This document shows positions 58,807-64,000 of a DNA stretch of 64,000 nucleotides, piece after piece. The stretch covers positions 4,340,001 through 4,404,000 of the forward strand of contig NZ_AP024643.1 of NCBI RefSeq assembly GCF_019977195.1, in the 5' to 3' direction. Source of the stretch: Arthrobacter sp. StoSoilA2. Its GTDB lineage: Bacteria; Actinomycetota; Actinomycetes; Actinomycetales; Micrococcaceae. The notes under the pieces are model-generated. The model was given only the letters and a program-made list of their open reading frames with translations. It made no database searches and was not told where the DNA came from. Positions within the stretch are counted from its first letter, which is position 1. Every line of letters starts with the position of its first letter. Both the position numbers and the translations under genes were made by a program.

Positions 58807-60540
58807 ATGCGCATGGCCAATAAAACCACTGCTGAAAAACTTGCCACCATCCAGCAGGGGTACGCCCTGGAAGGTGCCACCATCGAGCTGGGCGCGGCGA
58901 TCGTCGATGGTGAAATCCACAAGGAGGCCCAGGTCAGGCTTCCCCTGGCCATGATGAACCGCCACGGCCTCGTGGCCGGCGCCACCGGTACTGGCAAAAC
59001 GGTCACGCTGCACATGATTGCCGAACAGCTCTCGACGGCGGGTGTGCCGGTTTTCCTCGCGGACATCAAGGGTGATCTGTCGGGATTGGCCACGGCAGCA
59101 ACTGCCAGCGAGAAACTCACGGCGCGCACCGAGGCCCTCGGCCAGCAGTGGCAGGGAAAGAACTTCCCCGTTGAATTCCTGAGCCTGGGCGGGGACGGCA
59201 ACGGAATCCCGATCCGCGCCACCATCACCTCATTTGGGCCCATCCTGCTCTCGCGCATCATGGACCTCAACGACACCCAGGAGTCCAGCCTCCAACTGAT
59301 CTTCCACTTCGCGGACAAGAACAAGCTCGAACTGATCGACCTCAAAGACCTCCGGGCCGTGATCCAGTTCCTCACGTCGGACGAGGGCAAGGAACAGCTG
59401 GAGGATCTTGGCGGTCTTTCCAAAGCCACTGCCGGAGTCATCCTGCGGGAACTCGTCACCCTTGAGGCGCAGGGCATGGAAAGGTTCTTCGGCGAACCGG
59501 AGTTCGATACGGCAGAGTTACTCCGCACGGCGCCCGATGGCCGGGGCGTGATCAGCTGCCTTGAACTCCCCACGCTGCAGACCAAGCCCCTGCTGTTCTC
59601 CACCTTCCTCATGTGGCTCCTGGCCGACCTTTTCGAAGACCTCCCCGAAGCCGGCGACCTCGACAAACCCAAACTGGTGTTCTTCCTGGACGAAGCACAC
59701 CTGCTCTTCAGCGACGCCTCCAAGGCCTTCCTCGAGGCCATCACCACCACGGTCCGGCTCATCCGTTCCAAGGGCGTCGGCATCTTCTTCGTCACCCAAA
59801 CACCAAAGGACGTCCCCGCCGATGTCCTGGGCCAGCTCGCCAACCGGGTGCAGCACGCCTTGCGCGCTTTCACCCCGGAAGATGCCAAGGCCCTCAAAGC
59901 CACGGTCTCCACATTCCCCGTCAGCGATTACGACCTCGAAGAGACACTCACCTCCGCAGGCATTGGTGAGGCCGTCATCACCGTGATGAACGAAAAAGGC
60001 GCGCCCACACCTGTTGCGCTCACCCGGCTGCGTGCCCCCGAATCCGTGATGGGCCCCAGCGCCGACGACCTCATCCGCAGCACCGTGGCCTCGTCCTCCC
60101 TTCTGGTCAAGTACGGGACGGCCGTAGACAACGTGTCCGCCTACGAGAAGCTCACCAGCAACGCCGTACCCTCCACCGGCGACGCCGCACCGGGATTGCC
60201 GCCGGTCCCGGCCAGCTCTCCTGGTCCGGGAGCTTCCGGGGGTACGCCCTACGACATCGACGCCGAAGCGCGCCGCATTGAGGAAGAGATCCTTGGCCGC
60301 CCGAGTTCCCGTCCGGCCCCTGCGCCCTCCTCCTTTCCTGCACCCTCCTCGCCGCCCGCGCCGACCTCTGCACCGCAGCGGGCGTCGCAGCAGGACGGCG
60401 GCATGTTGGGCGACCTTGCCGGGGCACTCGGCGGAGCCCTGGGCGGCGGCCTGAAGAGCATGGTCCGTTCCATGGGGACACAGCTTGGCCGCGACCTCAT
60501 GCGCGGCGTTTTCGGTACCTCCTCGCGGCGCCGCCGCTAG
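58807..60540 (+). CDS. HerA-like ATPase, DUF853 family
   Basis: A 577-residue cytoplasmic ATPase. LVAGATGTGKTVTLHM is Walker A (58-65), DIKGDLSGLA and KLVFFLDEAHLLFSDASKAF the Walker B region, followed by GIFFVTQTPKDVPADVLGQLANRVQHALRAFTPEDAKALKATVSTFP (split), a sensor/arginine-finger-like segment. Residues about 460-530 are low-complexity Pro/Ala/Ser and the end is Gly- and Arg-rich. DUF853 proteins resemble HerA/FtsK motors; the role here is unknown. MANK at 58813 is an alternative start. Confidence 0.87.
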   Translation: MRMANKTTAEKLATIQQGYALEGATIELGAAIVDGEIHKEAQVRLPLAMMNRHGLVAGATGTGKTVTLHMIAEQLSTAGVPVFLADIKGDLSGLATAATASEKLTARTEALGQQWQGKNFPVEFLSLGGDGNGIPIRATITSFGPILLSRIMDLNDTQESSLQLIFHFADKNKLELIDLKDLRAVIQFLTSDEGKEQLEDLGGLSKATAGVILRELVTLEAQGMERFFGEPEFDTAELLRTAPDGRGVISCLELPTLQTKPLLFSTFLMWLLADLFEDLPEAGDLDKPKLVFFLDEAHLLFSDASKAFLEAITTTVRLIRSKGVGIFFVTQTPKDVPADVLGQLANRVQHALRAFTPEDAKALKATVSTFPVSDYDLEETLTSAGIGEAVITVMNEKGAPTPVALTRLRAPESVMGPSADDLIRSTVASSSLLVKYGTAVDNVSAYEKLTSNAVPSTGDAAPGLPPVPASSPGPGASGGTPYDIDAEARRIEEEILGRPSSRPAPAPSSFPAPSSPPAPTSAPQRASQQDGGMLGDLAGALGGALGGGLKSMVRSMGTQLGRDLMRGVFGTSSRRRR

Positions 60541-60559
60541 CCCTTTTGGGCTGTCAAAA

Positions 60560-60606
60560 GCCCGACGGCGGGTGGCGGCCCGGGGTGGTGCCACCCGCCG
60601 TCGGGC
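60560..60606 (+). terminator. terminator after the HerA-like gene
   Basis: GCCCGACGGCGGGTGGC (60560-60576) pairs perfectly with 60590-60606, a 17-bp stem with a 13-nt loop, followed by ATTTTA. Confidence 0.8.
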
Positions 60607-60685
60607 ATTTTACGTGCAGTCTTCGCAGGTCACGCTGACGCCCTCATGCACAGCTATCGCTGCCACGGCAGGTAACGTAAAGGGC

Positions 60686-61684
60686 GTGCAGTTGAGTCAA
60701 GCGATAGTCAGGACCGCAGCCGGATGGCTGCTCGGTCTGATGCTTGCTGTCGCCGGAGCCATCGTCTGCATCAACCTGGTGAGTTCCTCCGTGGCCAGTC
60801 CGCAACAGCCTGTCCGGGAGTATCTGGAGGCCTTGCAGAAGGGCGAAGGCGAGCAAGCCCTGGGACTGCTGCGAGCCAAAGTTCCCAATGCGAATGCCGC
60901 CATGCTCGACGGCACGGCCCTGCAAACTGCTGCCTCCAAACTGTCGGACATCAAACTCGGAAATGCCGAGTCCAGGGGCAATAACCGTGTTGCCGTTCCC
61001 ATGGACTACACCTTGGACGGCAACCGGCTCCACACCGAATTCCTGATGGAGCGCACCGGGACCCAATGGTTGTTCTTCGGCAAATGGGCTTTCGTTCCCA
61101 CCACGCTGCCCACCATCGAAGTGACGGTGGTCAACTCCAGTGAAGCAGCGCTCAACGGCGTCCCCGTGAACATGCCCAACGGCCGCAACACCTTTGCCGT
61201 GTTCTACCCCGGCAAATACGAAGCCAGCCTGAATGGCACCTACTTCGAGGCTCCTCCTGCCTCAGCCCTCGTTTCAAGCCGCGACGGCGGCCAGGCCCCC
61301 TTGAACCTGCAGACCAGGTCAACCAAGGCCATGAATGAAGCCGTTGCCGGTAAAGTGCGGGAATTCCTGGATACCTGTGCCGCCCAGGCCACCGAACAGC
61401 AGCGCCTCCAACCTGATTGCCCGTTCTACCACGCCAGCAACGCGCGCGTCGTAGACGGAACCATCAAGTGGGAAATTACCCAGTACCCCAAGATCACCAT
61501 CGAGCCCTTCGGCGGAAAATGGGTCGTAGCCCCGCTCAACGGCAAGGCAAGGGTTTCCGCCCAAGAGATCAACTTGTTCACCGGCTTGGTCAACGACCTC
61601 AACGTGGAGCACGATTTCAGCTTCACCACCCAGCTGGACACCAACAACAACACCGTGACTGTCACCCCGCTGCTGACTTTCTAG
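60686..61684 (+). CDS. membrane-anchored protein of unknown function, 332 aa
   Basis: The GTG at 60686 with AAAGGG upstream gives a short cytoplasmic N-terminus, one membrane segment (TAAGWLLGLMLAVAGAIVCINLV) and a large extracellular part. That part has an NTF2-like start (PVREYLEALQKGEGEQALGLLRAKV), a TMP-like beta segment (GVPVNMPNGRNTFAVFYPGKYEASLNGTYF) and a Cys pair about 12 residues apart (LDTCAAQ, PDCPFY). The longer ORF back to 60485 overlaps the HerA-like gene and its terminator. No family is named with confidence. Confidence 0.7.
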   Translation: MQLSQAIVRTAAGWLLGLMLAVAGAIVCINLVSSSVASPQQPVREYLEALQKGEGEQALGLLRAKVPNANAAMLDGTALQTAASKLSDIKLGNAESRGNNRVAVPMDYTLDGNRLHTEFLMERTGTQWLFFGKWAFVPTTLPTIEVTVVNSSEAALNGVPVNMPNGRNTFAVFYPGKYEASLNGTYFEAPPASALVSSRDGGQAPLNLQTRSTKAMNEAVAGKVREFLDTCAAQATEQQRLQPDCPFYHASNARVVDGTIKWEITQYPKITIEPFGGKWVVAPLNGKARVSAQEINLFTGLVNDLNVEHDFSFTTQLDTNNNTVTVTPLLTF

Positions 61685-61769
61685 GCGGCGCCGCACTGGC
61701 CCACCTTTCATCACCTAAGGCGCCCAGTCTGTGCTCGCGCCGGCTCCGAGGGGCCCAAAACCGGGCTGG

Positions 61770-61974
61770 TTACACCAAGCGCCGCCGCCGAAGGACCTCA
61801 CGAACGTGCCGCAGCATCGCATCCGGCGTTTGGACCACATCGTCCTAGAAGAACCTGCACCAGCAAGCCCTGACGGATCGCCTCATTGTCCCTCCCACAA
61901 TCCTTCTTGAACTGGCGAGGATTCAGATGAAATGCCAGCCCGTCGATTTCGACAATGACTGGCCCACTTCCGAA
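61770..61974 (-). pseudogene. remnant of a DUF559 (endonuclease-fold) gene
   Basis: The minus strand reads VIVEIDGLAFHLNPRQF and KKDCGRDNEAIRQGLLV, then the frame shifts near 61857. The other frame continues RFF, a TAG stop (61845-61847) and DDVVQTPDAMLRHVREVL to a TAA at 61770-61772. DUF559 proteins have VIVEIDG.AFH...F..D..RDN...R.GLLVLRFTW.DV, so a frameshift and nonsense change separate two recognisable pieces. The N-terminal part is missing, replaced by the terminator at 61995. The rest of the 61685-62040 gap holds no other gene. Confidence 0.75.
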
Positions 61975-61994
61975 AAAGCCGAAGGTATGAAAAA

Positions 61995-62041
61995 GGCCCG
62001 GGTCCTCCCTCTCAAGGGTCAAACCCGGGCCAGTTCAGCAG
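61995..62041 (-). terminator. terminator of the thioredoxin/NHL gene
   Basis: On the minus strand GGCCCGGGT (62041-62033) pairs perfectly with ACCCGGGCC (62003-61995) around a long loop and is followed by TTTTTC. It lies 3 bp after the stop codon. Confidence 0.75.
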
Positions 62042-62043
62042 GC

Positions 62044-64000
62044 TTAGTCCATGCCGCGCAGATCCAACACCAGCTCGGATTCGCCGTCGGCCTGCAGGAT
62101 GACTGGAATGCCCCAATCCTGCTGGTACAGGTGGCAGGCTGCGTGGTCCGGAATCTCGCCGTCCTCGGTTTCAGGTCCGTCACAGGCGGCCGCACGGGCA
62201 GTGATGTGAAGGATGCCCTCGGGCACGTCGGACGACAATTCGATGGTTCGCAACAAGCCCACCGATGTCCCGCCCCCGGAGACCAACAGTTCCGGCGGAG
62301 TGGAAGAGACCTTCATTTGCGTGGGGTCGCCCCAGCGGTCATCGAGCTTCTGCCCGGTGGGGGCCTTGAAGCGAACGGCCAGCTCCAGGATTCCAGGTGT
62401 CACGGGGCTCTTGGGGCGGTGCGTCTGGGATGCCCCCTCATCCACCTGCTGGGCTTCCTTGGGAATCGGCACCAAAACCAGCTGATGCTTGTTTGACTCG
62501 ACCACCACCAGCAGCGGCTCACTGTTGCTGTGGTTAACCACGACGACGTCACTCGGCTCAGCCAGGCCACGCGCCAATGTTGACACTGTCTTCGAGGCGG
62601 GATCGTACCGGCGAACGGCACCGTTGTATGTATCGGCGATCGCTACGGAACCATCCGGAAGTACCGTGACCCCCAAGGGGTGCTGCAGGCGTGCCTCGCT
62701 GGCGTCACCGTCACGGAATCCGAAGTCGAACAGTCCTTGGCCGACGGCTGTCTCCACCGTCACGCCCGTTTCGTCAAGCACCAAACGCCGCAATGAGGAA
62801 GTCTCCGAGTCGGCCACCCAGATGTTGTCATCGGCATCAATGGCCAGGCCGGACGACTGGGCGAACCAGGCGTCCTCCGCCACGCCGTCCAACAGCCCCT
62901 CCAGGCCCGAGCCCGCCAGGATGGAAACCTGGTTGGTCACGGGATCGAACGCAAAGATCTGGTGCGTCCCGGCCATAGCGATCACAACACGCTGCAGTTT
63001 CGCACTCCACACAACGTCCCAAGGCGAGGACAGAGAAACCCCGGTACCAAGGCCAAGCACCCCGACGTCGATTGCGTCGGCAGCAAAGTCAGCCGGACCG
63101 CCGTCGTGGTGTTCGGACCAGGCGCCCGCGCCCGTCTCGGTGACACGGGCAGGACCGGCATCGAGCAAGCGCTGCACACCGTTGCCGGCAACAGTCCGGA
63201 CATGCCCTGAACTCAACGTCACCCCGCGAAGGCGGTGGTTCACAGTGTCTGCGACCACGGCGTCATAACCGAGCGTAGAAGCGAGCTCCGCCGGAAGAAC
63301 AGCTATACCTTGCGGCTCGTTGAACTGGGCCGTGTCCGTGTCGCCGTCCGCGTACCCCTTAATGCCGGAGCCAATAACCCGCTCAACGGTTTTCAGGTCC
63401 GGGTGGAGCTCTACCAGGCGGTGATGCCCGGAGTCGACGACGAGGTAATTGCCATTGGCCAACTGTGTCGTTTTGCCCGGGAAGCGCAAAGTGCCCGACG
63501 TCGGCACGGGAGCGACGTACGGACCGTTGCCCCGGTGGAGGGTCCCCTTTGCTTCGTGCTCAGCAACAAGTTCCTCAAGCAGCACGGCGAGACCATCTGC
63601 GTGTCCTTCACCGGAAAGGTGCGCCACGATGTAACCCTCCGGATCCACGACCACCAGCGTGGGCCAGGCACGGGCTGTGTACGCCTTCCACGTGGCCAGC
63701 TCAGGGTCGTCCAGAACCGGATGATGGATCTCGTAACGCTCCACGGCAGCAGCAAGGGCAACAGGATCGGCTTCGTGCTCGAACTTGGGCGAATGCACGC
63801 CGACTGTCACCAGGACATCAGAGTACTTTTCCTCGAGGGGCCGGAGTTCGTCGAGAACATGCAGGCAGTTGATGCAGCAGAACGTCCAGAAGTCCAACAG
63901 CACGATTTTGCCGCGCAGGGATTCCAAGTCAAGGGACTTGCCGCCCGTATTGAGCCAGCCGCGGCCCTCCAGTTCGGAGGCCCGGACCCGGAGTTGGGTG
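62044..64000 (-). CDS. thioredoxin-like/NHL-repeat protein (NHLRC2-like), 5' end outside the window
   Basis: The gene continues beyond the right edge: upstream of the TTG at 63927 the frame stays open through WLNTGGKSLDLESLRGK to the edge. The N-terminal thioredoxin-like domain has FWTFCCINCLHVLDEL with the CxxC pair, and AWPTLVVVDPEG with the cis-Pro. NHL repeats follow (FPGKTTQLANGNYLVVDSGHHRLVELH, GIAVLPAELAS..YDAVVADTVNHRLR, GLAIDADDNIWVADSETSSLR). A C-terminal beta domain ends ELVLDLRGMD. This order matches NHLRC2 proteins. The redox partner is unknown. Confidence 0.9.
   Translation of the reverse strand, partial: TQLRVRASELEGRGWLNTGGKSLDLESLRGKIVLLDFWTFCCINCLHVLDELRPLEEKYSDVLVTVGVHSPKFEHEADPVALAAAVERYEIHHPVLDDPELATWKAYTARAWPTLVVVDPEGYIVAHLSGEGHADGLAVLLEELVAEHEAKGTLHRGNGPYVAPVPTSGTLRFPGKTTQLANGNYLVVDSGHHRLVELHPDLKTVERVIGSGIKGYADGDTDTAQFNEPQGIAVLPAELASTLGYDAVVADTVNHRLRGVTLSSGHVRTVAGNGVQRLLDAGPARVTETGAGAWSEHHDGGPADFAADAIDVGVLGLGTGVSLSSPWDVVWSAKLQRVVIAMAGTHQIFAFDPVTNQVSILAGSGLEGLLDGVAEDAWFAQSSGLAIDADDNIWVADSETSSLRRLVLDETGVTVETAVGQGLFDFGFRDGDASEARLQHPLGVTVLPDGSVAIADTYNGAVRRYDPASKTVSTLARGLAEPSDVVVVNHSNSEPLLVVVESNKHQLVLVPIPKEAQQVDEGASQTHRPKSPVTPGILELAVRFKAPTGQKLDDRWGDPTQMKVSSTPPELLVSGGGTSVGLLRTIELSSDVPEGILHITARAAACDGPETEDGEIPDHAACHLYQQDWGIPVILQADGESELVLDLRGMD

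Noticed and set aside
60485..60685. Upstream extension of the 60686 membrane protein
   Set aside because: It runs through the HerA-like gene end and its terminator; the GTG at 60686 has AAAGGG upstream and leads straight into the membrane segment.
1..64000. CRISPR arrays, integrases, insertion sequences or phage genes
   Set aside because: No regularly spaced repeats with spacers and no transposase, integrase or phage protein could be recognised.

Overview
The window is a high-GC, densely packed stretch of an actinobacterial chromosome. Gene content suggests Micrococcaceae, most like Arthrobacter or Paenarthrobacter: a 395-residue xylose isomerase of the Arthrobacter type, LacI and ROK regulators beside sugar operons, 4-nt overlapping start/stop junctions and many GTG starts. 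The genus is inferred from gene families, not from a marker gene. No phage, insertion sequence, CRISPR array or plasmid function was found, so this looks like ordinary chromosome rich in catabolic operons.

Layout: 0-8.3 kb holds a secreted D,D-carboxypeptidase with FG-GAP-like repeats, tRNA-Gly(CCC), small proteins, an alanine-dehydrogenase/PNT-type enzyme, a divergent LysR/MFS pair, a frameshifted SDR gene divergent from an ArsR repressor, and a lone TIM-barrel isomerase. 8.4-13 kb is a LacI-controlled operon (Gfo/Idh/MocA oxidoreductase, DUF993, TIM-barrel isomerase) with two matching operators; its substrate is unknown. 13.3-14.7 kb has a YihY membrane protein. 14.8-31.2 kb is a pentose/deoxyhexose block: xylR-xylA-xylB, araR-araB-araD-araA-mutarotase, then rhaR-rhaM-rhaI-rhaD/SDR fusion-rhaB, each with a likely operator but no transporter gene. 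31.2-39.8 kb has a second FG-GAP secreted protein, panD, an amine-oxidation operon (FAD amine oxidase, cupin, MoaF-like protein, APC permease) divergent from a TetR regulator across a 36-bp palindrome, and an AEC transporter.

39.8-49.7 kb contains a trehalose-phosphatase-like/GH15 fusion whose phosphatase motif is degenerate, a luciferase-like oxidoreductase, an orphan solute-binding lipoprotein, a serine/threonine dehydratase, an XRE regulator, an aldo/keto reductase, an acetyltransferase and a third FG-GAP protein. 49.7-58.2 kb is an operon of two flavin monooxygenases, a DUF1684 protein and a polar-amino-acid-type ABC transporter, divergent from a FAD/NAD(P)-binding protein; it resembles organosulfur scavenging systems. 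58.3-64 kb has an acetyltransferase, a HerA-like ATPase, a membrane-anchored unknown protein, the remnant of a DUF559 gene and a thioredoxin/NHL protein that runs off the right edge.

Two families of intergenic palindromes recur: three copies of a 66-68 bp element (24939, 39760, 58212) and two copies of a CGACGTCG-core element (33811, 38675). They sit at gene 3' ends and probably act as terminators as well as repeats; one supplies the C-terminal residues of a protein.
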